Part shown: positions 16,624 through 24,295 of the stretch, in pieces
Layout of the letters: each line of letters begins with the position of its first letter
Position numbering within the stretch: the first letter of the stretch is position 1
NCBI GenBank assembly: GCA_905236875.1
Contig: CAJOQT010000120.1
Location: 1-36,272, forward strand
Source of the DNA: an uncultured Prevotella sp.
GTDB taxonomy: Bacteria > Bacteroidota > Bacteroidia > Bacteroidales > Bacteroidaceae
Reading direction: 5' to 3'
Length of the DNA stretch: 36,272 nt
The notes under the pieces: generated by a model
Database searches by the model: none
The model's input: only the letters and a program-made list of their open reading frames with translations
Told to the model about the DNA's origin: nothing
Program-made: the position numbers and the translations under genes

Positions 16624-16743
16624 TTAGAAAAGTAGCATATTAGTGAATGGAAAGTTGGGGACAATCACTGTCTCGTATCTGCTCTTGCTGACACATCCGC
16701 AGAGCACCGGCAACAGGATGATGATATAGGGCAGTTTCTTCAT
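16624..16743 (-). CDS. short lipoprotein or N-terminal lipoprotein remnant (39 aa)
   Basis: On the minus strand, ATG at 16743 opens a 39-residue frame with a clear lipoprotein signal: MKKLPYIIILLPVLCGC, lipobox LCGC (Cys17), then VSKSRYETV and a stop at 16626-16624. A TACTTTTG promoter element ends only eight bases before the ATG, so the mRNA could be leaderless. The residues after the cysteine look like the start of a longer envelope lipoprotein, so this may be the stub of a decayed gene; a true short lipoprotein is also possible. The composite inverted repeat lies 68 bp beyond its stop. Confidence 0.5.
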   Translation of the reverse strand: MKKLPYIIILLPVLCGCVSKSRYETVIVPNFPFTNMLLF

Positions 16744-16751
16744 TCGAGCGA

Positions 16752-16759
16752 CAAAAGTA
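16752..16759 (-). promoter_or_regulatory. promoter of the short lipoprotein ORF (TACTTTTG)
   Basis: TACTTTTG on the minus strand (16759-16752), immediately upstream of the lipoprotein ATG at 16743. No convincing TTTG further upstream. Confidence 0.5.
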
Positions 16760-16841
16760 CGATTAAGCCTGCTCTACTATGATTTTATAATCGTCCATAG
16801 CTTTTTTAGTATCTTTTATTTGTTATTTCGGAATTAATGGT

Positions 16842-16849
16842 TATCTTTG
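16842..16849 (+). promoter_or_regulatory. promoter TTTG-N19-TATCTTTG
   Basis: TATCTTTG with TTTG at 16819-16822, spacing 19 bp, 30 bp before the ATG at 16879. It should drive the coupled pair 16879-17510. Confidence 0.78.
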
Positions 16850-16878
16850 CAGCGTTAAATGTTAAATATGCCAGAATT

Positions 16879-17016
16879 ATGGAAGTGAAAAAAATAACAT
16901 ACGAGGAGGCCTTGGCACGTTTTAAGCACTCGCTGGAAATTAAACATGCAGCACAAAAACGCATGGAAGAAGAATGGAACCGTAGAGGCATTAAAGGGAC
17001 TATAGTATCATTATGA
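16879..17016 (+). CDS. small hypothetical protein (45 aa), first gene of a coupled pair
   Basis: ATG 16879 to TGA 17014-17016 encodes 45 residues, starting MEVKKITYEEALARFKHSLE and ending RRGIKGTIVSL. It is charged and predicted largely helical, with no signal peptide. The last bases overlap the start of the next gene as ATGA (17013-17016), a classic arrangement for translational coupling. It sits 30 bp after a TTTG-N19-TATCTTTG promoter. Small-plus-larger gene order with overlap resembles an antitoxin-toxin or partner-protein pair, but no known family is recognised. The coupling and promoter make it more convincing than length alone would. Confidence 0.7.
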   Translation: MEVKKITYEEALARFKHSLEIKHAAQKRMEEEWNRRGIKGTIVSL

Positions 17017-17510
17017 TTTATCTCTCGCTTGACGGTATAAATAAACAGGATGTTTATTATGTAATGATCTCGCCTCAAGGTGGTTATATCTTTGAGACGG
17101 ACAAAGGTATTCACTACACTATTTCTTTCGAAGAAGAGAATCCGTTTGGAGGCTGTGAAACCTATCAGTTTATTATTGAAAAAAGAGAACGCGCACGATC
17201 TGCCCATGACCCCAAAGTTGAGCAGACTATTTTGGCCATCTTGAATCAGTTCTTTCTGGAGAATCTTGATGTACTTCTCTATATGTGTGATGATAGCGAC
17301 GGACGTGAGGCCAACCGTAATCGCCTGTTCTTTTCGTGGTTCAACAAGAACGCGGACCCAAACCGTTTTACTATTCGCACGGCAAATGCCACCGTTGAAG
17401 GAAAGGGGTTCTATGCTGCCATTATCGTAGAAAACAGGAACCCTTTGCTCGAAACCATTATTGCTGATTTCGAGATGACTGCTCAAGTGCTGACAGCTGG
17501 CAAGCCTTAG
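17013..17510 (+). CDS. DUF6169-like protein of unknown function
   Basis: A 165-residue cytoplasmic protein with no signal peptide or membrane segment. The N-terminal half is beta-rich (YYVMISPQGGYIFETDKGIHYTISFEEE); the middle has a helical stretch (DPKVEQTILAILNQFFLEN). The C-terminal half reads LLYMCDDSDGREANRNRLFFSW and later FYAAIIVENRNP. From memory this matches a Bacteroidales family catalogued as DUF6169, often preceded by a small ORF; I cannot confirm by search. The start codon overlaps the stop of the 45-residue gene (ATGA), so the two are probably made together. A role is not known. Confidence 0.7.
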   Translation: MIYLSLDGINKQDVYYVMISPQGGYIFETDKGIHYTISFEEENPFGGCETYQFIIEKRERARSAHDPKVEQTILAILNQFFLENLDVLLYMCDDSDGREANRNRLFFSWFNKNADPNRFTIRTANATVEGKGFYAAIIVENRNPLLETIIADFEMTAQVLTAGKP

Positions 17511-17732
17511 TGGAGTTATGCTGTAGAATAACCCCCAGAAAGAGTATTGTCCTCTATCTTCCGCCACTAAAGCGGCTATCTTCCTTTATCTTCCTATATC
17601 TTCTTGACATACGAAACTTAAATTACATTATGCAAAATTACATAATCAATTCAAGAATCAAGGAGAGGTAGGCTTGTAATCGTTTACGTCTAAAAAACCG
17701 TTTGTTTTGTGCTTTAATAATAATATAATGTG
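17511..17732. other. intergenic region with TATCTTCC repeats
   Basis: Holds about four degenerate copies of a (C)TATCTTCC-like unit (17560-17611) and a CCGC...GCGG hairpin (17567-17581). No gene is seen. Confidence 0.5.
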
Positions 17733-17740
17733 TACTTTTG
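17733..17740 (+). promoter_or_regulatory. promoter of the secreted tail protein and pectate lyase (TACTTTTG)
   Basis: TACTTTTG, 38 bp before the ATG at 17779. TTTG copies at 17701-17709 are somewhat far for the -33 element. Confidence 0.6.
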
Positions 17741-17778
17741 CAGCAAATATTCAATACTAATCAAATCGAAACGAACAA

Positions 17779-18135
17779 ATGAAACGACAAATTCTTGCAA
17801 TTGGTTGCCTGCTGGTGAGCCTCTGGGCTATGGCAGACGACGTGCAGACGGTCACGGTTAACGGTACTACGGTTAACAAGACGGTTACGAAGATTACCTT
17901 TGAGGGTGATGACGTGGTGTTCCACTACTCTGACAACACGACTGACAGGGGCGGTATGGATACGCAGATCAGCATTGCATTCCAACTGTCTCCTACGTAT
18001 ATCGACCAGACGGAGGTGAATATTCCCCGTACCAACAGGGTCTATAACCTGCGCGGTCAGTACATGGGCGAGAGCCTTGACGGCGTTCCCGCAGGGGTGT
18101 ATATCGTGAATGGCAAGAAAGTGCTGGTGAAATAA
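17779..18135 (+). CDS. small secreted protein with T9SS-like C-terminal tail
   Basis: A 118-residue protein: signal peptide MKRQILAIGCLLVSLWAMA, then a short domain containing ITFEGDDVVFHYSDNTTDRG, which resembles the strand pattern common just before Prevotella tails. The ending VYNLRGQYMG...GVPAGVYIVNGKKVLVK is the tail itself. Little remains besides the signal, one small domain and the tail, so it looks like a minimal cargo. It precedes the pectate lyase by 36 bp on the same strand and probably shares its transcript. A role on the cell surface near pectin breakdown is a guess. Confidence 0.7.
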   Translation: MKRQILAIGCLLVSLWAMADDVQTVTVNGTTVNKTVTKITFEGDDVVFHYSDNTTDRGGMDTQISIAFQLSPTYIDQTEVNIPRTNRVYNLRGQYMGESLDGVPAGVYIVNGKKVLVK

Positions 18136-18165
18136 AAGTAAAAAGGTGAAAAAGTAAAAAGGTGA
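18133..18165 (+). repeat. GTAAAAAGGTGAAAAA repeat between tail protein and pectate lyase
   Basis: AAAAGTAAAAAGGTGA units in tandem in the 36-bp spacer, from the same family as 4457-4480 and (reverse) 5661-5690. Confidence 0.6.
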
Positions 18166-18171
18166 AATACA

Positions 18172-20979
18172 ATGAAAAGACTGACTTTTATTTCCACGAT
18201 GATAGCCATGCTGCTCGCAGTGAGCACGGGCATGAAGGCACAACAGACCTGGGACTTCACCCAGAGCTATGCAGAAGACATTACGGCACTGAATGCTGCC
18301 ACTTCCGAATGGAGCTATGACTCGTCTAATGACCGTTACCAGAACAAGAATGCCATCAACGGCCCGATAAAGGCTGGCAGTACGGTACTGACACTCACCA
18401 AGGGACTTACGGTAGATGCTGCTGCCGATAAGCTGCGCATTGACAATGCCAAGCGTCTGCAGCTGGCTGGTAAGAATGTCACAGTGACCATTCCGTCACT
18501 GAAGAAAGGACAGACGGTGACCATCGTCTTTGCCTCGACAGGTACGAATGCCGTTACCTTCGACCAGCTGAACAATCTCTCCGGCACGTCAGGCTTCACG
18601 GCTGCCGACAAGAACACTACGCAGACAGGAAAGGGTACCGTCGCTTCCGACGGTGCAGTCAGCTTCTCCAGTACTGGCGGTTCCATCAACATCTTCAGCA
18701 TCAAGGTTGAGGGTGAAGGCGGCGGCCAAGGTGATGATCCGGTAGAACCCGCGGGCGACGACTACTCTGTGGCACAAAGCTCCCTGCAGAACCAGGCTGT
18801 GCTGACGCTCAGCGACGGCAGCAAGAAGTACTACAATACGGCTTCGGTCAGCAGCATCGACATCGACGGTACTGACGTGACTGTGGTTCAGAGCGTGGGC
18901 AGCTATACCTTCAGGAACAAGGTCGTTGACATTGCCTTCTCAAAGGGTACTTCCCAGTCGGGCAGCTCTGACGGCAGCTATACCAACGCTTCGGGTAAGG
19001 TACGCATTACGGAGGCCAAGGGCTGGCTGGAGTCTGCCTACGTGAAGTTTGACCTGTTCGACGGTGCCAAGAGCTACAACGTCTATGTGCAGGGCGGCAA
19101 CTATGCCAGCTACACCAAAATTGACGGTCAGCTGGTGCGCAACTATGGCACATACGGCCGTGCCGACATGGTGGGTCTGACCGCCGGCAACTATGCCCTG
19201 AAGATTGTGCCCGTCGATGCCGACGGCAATGAGCTGGCCAATGCCGCCAATGAGGCTACCGACATGCTCGTCAAGAACTATGACCGTGCTGGCTATGCAC
19301 ACTTCAACTACAGCGGTGTGGGTGCCTATAACGACGACGGTTCGCTGAAGAGCGGTGCCAAGGTGTTCTATGTCACGAAGAGTACTGCCAAGACCATCAC
19401 CACGACGGTGGCTGGTGCAGAGACGAATCCCTGCGTAGGTCTGCAGGCCATTATCGCTGCTTACGAGAAGGGACAGGACAAGACGCCTATCGTGTTCCGC
19501 TTCATCGGACTGGTGGAGAAGGATGACCTTGATGCCATTGGCAGCAGTGAGGAGGGTATCCAGGTGAAGGGTAGAAAAGCCGACAGCGAGCTGAACATGA
19601 CGTTCGAGGGTATTGGCGACGATGCCACCCTGCGCGGTTTCGGCTTCCTGGTACGTAACTCCAAGAGCGTAGAGTTCCGTAATCTTGCCATCATGCGTTG
19701 CATGGACGACGGTGTCTCCCTTGACACTGACAACTCGAATATCTGGGTACACCACATGGACATGTTCTATGGCAAGCATGGTAGCGGTGACCATGACAAG
19801 GGCGACGGCCAGGTCGATGTGAAGAGCGACTCGAAGTACGTCACCGTCAGCTACTGCCGCTACTGGGATACCGGCAAGACCAACATGTTCGGCATGAAGA
19901 GTGAGAGCGGTCCCAACTACATCAGCTACCACCACAACTGGTTCGACCATAGCGACTCACGTCATCCGCGTGTAAGGACGATGAGCGTCCACGTATGGAA
20001 CAACTACTTCGACAACGTAGCCAAGTATGGCGTGGGAGCAACAAGCGGTGCCAGTGTCTTCGTAGAGAACAACTACTTCCTGAAGACCAAGAAGCCTATC
20101 CTCTCCAGCCTGCAAGGTACCGATGCGCTGGGTAGCGGCACGTTCTCGGGCGAGAACGGCGGTATGATCAAGGCATACGGCAACTACTTCGACCGCACGG
20201 CAACCAACTTCAGGTACTACACGCAGAACAATCCTGCCACTACGGGCTACGATGCCTACGAGACGGCAACACGCGACGAGCAGGTTCCTGCTACGGAGGT
20301 GACAAAGGCTGGCGGCACGTCCTACGACAACTTCGATACCAATCCACAGCTCATCTATGCCTATACGCCCGATGCTGCCGGTGATGTGCCTTCTATCGTG
20401 ACCGGGTTCTACGGTGCCGGCCGCATGAACCATGGTGACTTCACCTATACCTTCAAGGACAATGTGGGCAATGACGATACCGACTCCGCCTACGATGCTA
20501 CCCTTGGCTCGAAGATAGATAACTACAAGTCTTCATTTGCAGGCTTCTTCGGCGATGAGGGTACGCCTGGCGGTGGTGATGATCCTGTTGATCCCGAAAT
20601 ACCAGAGGGTACGATTACCGCATCGTTCGACGGTGCTCCATCAAGCACCATGTTCACCGTCGGTGGTGATTATGGCGATGGTAAGATTACCTATAAGGGC
20701 ACCTATTATAAGAAAGGTGTGAAGCTTGACAGCAAAGGTTCGATAACCTTTACTCCGACCAAGAACTATAACATGACGCTGGTGCTGGCTACTGCCAAGA
20801 ATGGTCGTGACGTGAAAGTCAATGGTACTACTACATCTACCGACGGTGCAACACTGAATAGTGAGGGTGGATACTATCAGCTGGCGCCTATCGCCATCAC
20901 GAAGGATACAGAATACAAACTGACGAAAGGTTCTGCCGAGTCAATCGTCATGCTGATTATACTTGAACCAATAGAGTAA
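18172..20979 (+). CDS. secreted pectate lyase, polysaccharide lyase family 1
   Basis: A 935-residue multidomain enzyme that cleaves polygalacturonate by beta-elimination. It has a signal peptide (ends near MKA, residue 23), then a beta-sandwich (about 24-180, starting QTWDFTQSYAEDI) and a second beta-rich, fibronectin-like region (about 200-375). The PL1 beta-helix follows (about 375-790). PL1 marks are DDGVSLDTDNSNIWVHHMDM, DGQVDVKSDSKYVTVSYCRY with calcium-binding acids, and WFDHSDSRHPRVR, whose arginine near residue 600 is the likely catalytic base. A C-terminal beta-sandwich (about 815-935) ends ILEPIE without a sorting tail. Probably co-transcribed with the tail protein upstream; a strong terminator follows. 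Confidence 0.92.
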   Translation: MKRLTFISTMIAMLLAVSTGMKAQQTWDFTQSYAEDITALNAATSEWSYDSSNDRYQNKNAINGPIKAGSTVLTLTKGLTVDAAADKLRIDNAKRLQLAGKNVTVTIPSLKKGQTVTIVFASTGTNAVTFDQLNNLSGTSGFTAADKNTTQTGKGTVASDGAVSFSSTGGSINIFSIKVEGEGGGQGDDPVEPAGDDYSVAQSSLQNQAVLTLSDGSKKYYNTASVSSIDIDGTDVTVVQSVGSYTFRNKVVDIAFSKGTSQSGSSDGSYTNASGKVRITEAKGWLESAYVKFDLFDGAKSYNVYVQGGNYASYTKIDGQLVRNYGTYGRADMVGLTAGNYALKIVPVDADGNELANAANEATDMLVKNYDRAGYAHFNYSGVGAYNDDGSLKSGAKVFYVTKSTAKTITTTVAGAETNPCVGLQAIIAAYEKGQDKTPIVFRFIGLVEKDDLDAIGSSEEGIQVKGRKADSELNMTFEGIGDDATLRGFGFLVRNSKSVEFRNLAIMRCMDDGVSLDTDNSNIWVHHMDMFYGKHGSGDHDKGDGQVDVKSDSKYVTVSYCRYWDTGKTNMFGMKSESGPNYISYHHNWFDHSDSRHPRVRTMSVHVWNNYFDNVAKYGVGATSGASVFVENNYFLKTKKPILSSLQGTDALGSGTFSGENGGMIKAYGNYFDRTATNFRYYTQNNPATTGYDAYETATRDEQVPATEVTKAGGTSYDNFDTNPQLIYAYTPDAAGDVPSIVTGFYGAGRMNHGDFTYTFKDNVGNDDTDSAYDATLGSKIDNYKSSFAGFFGDEGTPGGGDDPVDPEIPEGTITASFDGAPSSTMFTVGGDYGDGKITYKGTYYKKGVKLDSKGSITFTPTKNYNMTLVLATAKNGRDVKVNGTTTSTDGATLNSEGGYYQLAPIAITKDTEYKLTKGSAESIVMLIILEPIE

Positions 20980-21029
20980 TTTGTATATATATATTTAGGA
21001 TTAATTGGATTGTAATTGGGAATAACTAA

Positions 21030-21070
21030 GCAATAGGACTGCTCGACGGAGCGGTCCTATTGCCTTTCTT
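21030..21070 (+). terminator. intrinsic terminator after the pectate lyase gene
   Basis: Fifteen-bp stem GCAATAGGACTGCTC / GAGCGGTCCTATTGC (one wobble pair), GACG loop, then a pyrimidine-rich CTTTCTTT tail. Confidence 0.85.
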
Positions 21071-21125
21071 TACACTATTTCGTATTTTTATAACCAAGCA
21101 TACAGCATTTTACGATAATTATTCG

Positions 21126-21133
21126 TATCTTTG
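21126..21133 (+). promoter_or_regulatory. promoter of the LolA-like gene (TATCTTTG)
   Basis: TATCTTTG, 34 bp before the ATG at 21168. A TTTTA run upstream (21108-21112) is a weak -33 candidate. Confidence 0.65.
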
Positions 21134-21167
21134 CAGCCGATTTGCTTCATCCCTATAAAAGATTGAC

Positions 21168-21791
21168 ATGCGCTATTTATCTCTTCTAATTGGAATTTTG
21201 TGGGCATCACTCACCGTGCATGCGCAGGAACAGGAAACGCCCAACGCCAGGCAGGCCAGGCTGATGTTCAACCAGACGTATAGGATGATCTATGGCGAAC
21301 AAGGCTCGCAGCTGCACTATAGCGTGAATATCGTAGGCATCTACAAGACCGAAGGGACCATCTGGACGAAGGGTAAGAAGAGTAAGTTCACCGATGAGAA
21401 GTATATCGCCTGGAACGACGACGTGACCTATTACCGTCTGGAGCGCAAGAAGAACAGGATCGTCATCTACGATGCCCATTCCGATGACCGTGACAAGTAT
21501 GCCACCAAGTTCAAGTTCGTGCCCGAGAACTACACCTACAGCATAGCGGATTCCCAGGAGGGCTACTACATCACCCTGAAGGCAAAGAAGGGCGTGAAGG
21601 GAATCAAGGAGGCACGTTGCCTGATAGATAAAAGGACGCGCTATCCCATCAGCGTACGTGTGAAGGTCGGCATCTTCCACACTACCATCAAGATCAGTAA
21701 TGTCAAGATTGGAGGCATCTCCGATGACCTGTTCCGGTTCCCACGGGAACAGTACAGTCCCAGCAAATACGAATACGTCGACAACCGATAA
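21168..21791 (+). CDS. LolA-like outer-membrane lipoprotein carrier-family protein
   Basis: A 207-residue periplasmic protein with a signal peptide (MRYLSLLIGILWASLTVHAQ). The mature part has alternating strands around a half-barrel pattern: LHYSVNIVGIYKTEGTIWTKGKKSKFTDEKY, then DDVTYYRLERKKNRIVIYD, then RCLIDKRTRYPISVRVKV and TTIKISNVKIGGISDDLFRFP (given in pieces). This resembles LolA-fold proteins of Bacteroidetes that carry lipoproteins or other acyl molecules, inferred from pattern only. It has its own promoter and terminator, so it is monocistronic. Whether it is the main LolA or a paralogue cannot be told here. Confidence 0.65.
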   Translation: MRYLSLLIGILWASLTVHAQEQETPNARQARLMFNQTYRMIYGEQGSQLHYSVNIVGIYKTEGTIWTKGKKSKFTDEKYIAWNDDVTYYRLERKKNRIVIYDAHSDDRDKYATKFKFVPENYTYSIADSQEGYYITLKAKKGVKGIKEARCLIDKRTRYPISVRVKVGIFHTTIKISNVKIGGISDDLFRFPREQYSPSKYEYVDNR

Positions 21792-21795
21792 ATTT

Positions 21796-21835
21796 AAGAG
21801 GATACGTCAAAATACGACATATCCTCTTTGTTTTT
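21796..21835 (+). terminator. intrinsic terminator after the LolA-like gene
   Basis: AGAGGATA (21797-21804) pairs with TATCCTCT (21820-21827), with an inner CGT/ACG pairing, followed by TTTGTTTTT. Confidence 0.75.
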
Positions 21836-21838
21836 AGT

Positions 21839-21876
21839 TCTCCTCCCCCAGTCGGGGGAGGTTGGGAGGGGGCTTT
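21839..21876. repeat. GC-rich palindromic element between convergent genes
   Basis: CCTCCCCC (21842-21849), loop AGTC, GGGGGAGG (21854-21861), then TTGGGAGGGGGCTTT. This is the clearest intergenic copy of the family and touches the stop codon of the M6 protease gene. Confidence 0.75.
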
Positions 21877-24202
21877 ACTTAATCGTAACCCTATTGCCCT
21901 GATAGATGTAGATGCCTTTGGCGGATGGCTTACCGTTGAACCTGCGTCCGTCGAGCGAGTACCAATAGTTGTCCGTTGTCCGTTGTCCGTTGTCGATCGA
22001 TAGGCTGTTGATACCCGTTGCACTTGGCTTGACATTCAGCGAGTAGATCAGGATGCCGCTCTTGGAGGGAACGACGCGCTGTGGTGCTGCAGCGGGCGAG
22101 TTTGTCACATAGACATATACATACGTAGGCTCCTTCACGTCGTAGACCACTTCGGCAAGACCTCTTGTGTCCATGGTGACCGTCGTGGGTTTGTCCTTGC
22201 CTATTTGAATGGCCAGCTGGTTGGTACCCAGTGTCTGGCAGTCGAGCGTGATGGTGCCGCTGCCGTTGACCTCCAGAATGATTCCCGTGAACTTCTCCTG
22301 TACGTCACTGCTGCCAGGAGTGGCATCTGCGATGGCTGTCATGTCGGTCGTGGTGTTGATGACGAGGCATTGCTCGGTAGCGTCATAGCCGTTTTGTGTC
22401 CCATCCAGGTTATAATAGACGTTATCCGTCAGCGTGTTTTCGAGGTTTGTCTCTTCGGTCAGGTCGGAGAAGCTGACCGTCAGTTCCTCCTCGACAGGAT
22501 TTGTCGGTTGGATGTCGTAGCTGAAGGTAACAGTTCCCGTTGACGTGTCTTCTGTAATGCCGTACAGGGCATGACCGACGGGAGTAGTGCTATTGGACGT
22601 ATAGAAGAGGAAGTTGGGCAGTGCCTGACTGTCGGTAAGCATTAGGACATCAGCTGTTCCTGGGAAGGGCGTGGCGGCAAGCATGGCTTTCCATTCATCT
22701 TGGCTGTATGGCCGGCTTGATGTCGGTTCGCCATCTTTGGGATATACAGAATATGTAGAATATGATATACCTCCTGACGGGATGACAGCCACGCGGGGAT
22801 GTCCAGCAGTATTGTTGGGGCTGTCGCCCATGTTGACGTTGTTGCTGGAATAATCCACATGGTAGGTCAGCAGTCCGTGTCCGAAGGCACCGTTGTTGAT
22901 TCCTGTCTGCTGGATGTTTTCTATCACGATGTATTCGTTTGGCTTGGCCGGGTTCTGTATCTTGTATGCCGTGCCGCCGTCTATGAGTGGTGTAACGGAG
23001 ATGTTTTCCTGCTTGTCAGTGAGTTCGGAGATGGTAATCCATCCCATGGCCTCCTGTTCCCAGGCGGTATAGGCCGCAGGTGCGTAACTGGGTAATATGC
23101 CTAAGTTAGGGTTGTAGAGTCCGTAGTCCATGACATCAAAAGCCTGCATGCTCTGGTTAAGAGCCGTGAGTGCAGCCCCTGAAGTGGTGACATAGAGGTC
23201 GGGCAGTCCCATGCCGTGTGAGAACTCATGGATCAGGACGCCGATGCCATTGATGGACTGGCCTTTGTACAGCTCGCTATGACAGCCGCCACGGATGATG
23301 GTAGTGCCGTTGACTTCGATGTTGATGAGGCCGCACTTCGCCCACATGGTATTGACACCTCCTCCCATATTCTGTCCTGTGCCGGCATGGAGGATATAGA
23401 CCAGTTCGGCCTTGCCGTCGCCGTCGTTGTCGTAGTCGGCGAAGTTCACCTCGTTCTTCACCAGTTCACAGGCATCACGACATAAGTCTGTCAGCTTCTC
23501 GTCGCTGCCCGTACTGCTGCTGCCGCCATAATATTCCATGTTATTGGGCAGAGTGACAGGGCCTACGATGTCGAACTGTGGCGTGAACTGCCCGTGACTC
23601 ACCGTGTTGAAGTATTCCCTGACGCTGCAGACGTTACGGTCTTCATTATTGTCGAACTTCTCTGGCTGACCTACGCCGTTGAAGTACTGGGTGAACGATT
23701 TGACAGGGTCGGTCACGGTAAAGGCGCTGTCGGGGTAGGCAGCAAGTATAATCAATACACGTGGAGAGCCTTTGTGTGGGAAGTAATGGGCAGTAGTGCT
23801 GATGGTCGGTGCACGGCGTGCAGCCTGAATACGGCTGACGGCTTGCTGATTGAACAGCGTGCGGCGCACGGCCTGCTGCCGGATACGTTCCTGTTCACTG
23901 GCGGTGCGTTGCTGTGCGTTATGGGCCAGCAACAGGGTGGGGGTCAGCTCTCCGTTGTCAGCGATGTCGGCGATATACCAGGCATTGCCTCTGCCTGCTA
24001 ACAGCACATCGTCGGCAGTCGTCGTCCAGTTGAAATACTCGTCGCCATGCAGCAGGATGGTCAGCTGCGTTCCGTCAGGCTGTGACACCGTGATGGGGAA
24101 CGGGTAGGCTGGAGCGGCGTTGGCGACGCTTAAAGGTAAAAGGGCAAGAAAGTAGAATAATACAACGGTTAGAACGTTGAATGTTTGTCTTTGAGTTTTC
24201 AT
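21875..24202 (-). CDS. secreted M6-family metalloprotease with T9SS-like tail
   Basis: A 775-residue secreted protease. A signal peptide (ends VANA, about residue 29) leads to a pro-region (about 30-140). The catalytic domain (about 145-480) contains HEFSHGMGLPD, with zinc ligands His325, His329 and probably Asp335 and catalytic Glu326, as in immune-inhibitor-A-type peptidases. A DYDNDGDGKAELVYILH segment looks calcium-binding. The C-terminal part has beta-rich accessory regions and the tail YWYSLDGRRFNGKPSAKGIY. The linker before the tail is encoded by a 10-bp ACAACGGACA tandem repeat shared with the BspA-like gene. It lies 93 bp after the 7TM-HD gene on the same strand, separated by a CTGATGGGG repeat. 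It is likely T9SS cargo that degrades extracellular proteins. Confidence 0.88.
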   Translation of the reverse strand: MKTQRQTFNVLTVVLFYFLALLPLSVANAAPAYPFPITVSQPDGTQLTILLHGDEYFNWTTTADDVLLAGRGNAWYIADIADNGELTPTLLLAHNAQQRTASEQERIRQQAVRRTLFNQQAVSRIQAARRAPTISTTAHYFPHKGSPRVLIILAAYPDSAFTVTDPVKSFTQYFNGVGQPEKFDNNEDRNVCSVREYFNTVSHGQFTPQFDIVGPVTLPNNMEYYGGSSSTGSDEKLTDLCRDACELVKNEVNFADYDNDGDGKAELVYILHAGTGQNMGGGVNTMWAKCGLINIEVNGTTIIRGGCHSELYKGQSINGIGVLIHEFSHGMGLPDLYVTTSGAALTALNQSMQAFDVMDYGLYNPNLGILPSYAPAAYTAWEQEAMGWITISELTDKQENISVTPLIDGGTAYKIQNPAKPNEYIVIENIQQTGINNGAFGHGLLTYHVDYSSNNVNMGDSPNNTAGHPRVAVIPSGGISYSTYSVYPKDGEPTSSRPYSQDEWKAMLAATPFPGTADVLMLTDSQALPNFLFYTSNSTTPVGHALYGITEDTSTGTVTFSYDIQPTNPVEEELTVSFSDLTEETNLENTLTDNVYYNLDGTQNGYDATEQCLVINTTTDMTAIADATPGSSDVQEKFTGIILEVNGSGTITLDCQTLGTNQLAIQIGKDKPTTVTMDTRGLAEVVYDVKEPTYVYVYVTNSPAAAPQRVVPSKSGILIYSLNVKPSATGINSLSIDNGQRTTDNYWYSLDGRRFNGKPSAKGIYIYQGNRVTIK
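21969..21994 (-). repeat. 10-bp tandem repeat in the M6 protease linker
   Basis: On the minus strand GACAACGGACAACGGACAAC-type repeats, two and a half perfect 10-bp units. They encode IDNGQRTTDN before the tail. Confidence 0.75.
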
Positions 24203-24224
24203 ATTGCGTTGAATTTATTATTGA
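24203..24224 (-). other. 5' leader of the M6 protease gene
   Basis: A short A/T-rich stretch between the start codon and the CTGATGGGG array. No TAnnTTTG element is seen, supporting read-through from the 7TM-HD gene. Confidence 0.4.
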
Positions 24225-24293
24225 CTGATGGGGCTGATGGGGCTGATGGGGCAAATGGGGCTGGGGCTGATGGGGCAAATGGGGCTGATGGGT
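24225..24293. repeat. nonanucleotide tandem repeat (CTGATGGGG / CAAATGGGG)
   Basis: Order: CTGATGGGG three times, CAAATGGGG, a short CTGGGG, CTGATGGGG, CAAATGGGG, CTGATGGGT. It fills nearly all of the spacer between the 7TM-HD stop and the M6 start. Confidence 0.9.
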
Positions 24294-24295
24294 TT

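Noticed and set aside
16443..16664. 73-codon open frame on the minus strand over the composite inverted repeat
   Set aside because: Its sequence is produced by the two palindromic arms (VTKQLVLS... DTKQVVLS), and it overlaps the better-supported lipoprotein ORF.
18940..19950. 336-codon open frame on the minus strand over the pectate lyase gene
   Set aside because: Shadow of the PL1 gene with no recognisable domain or start signal.
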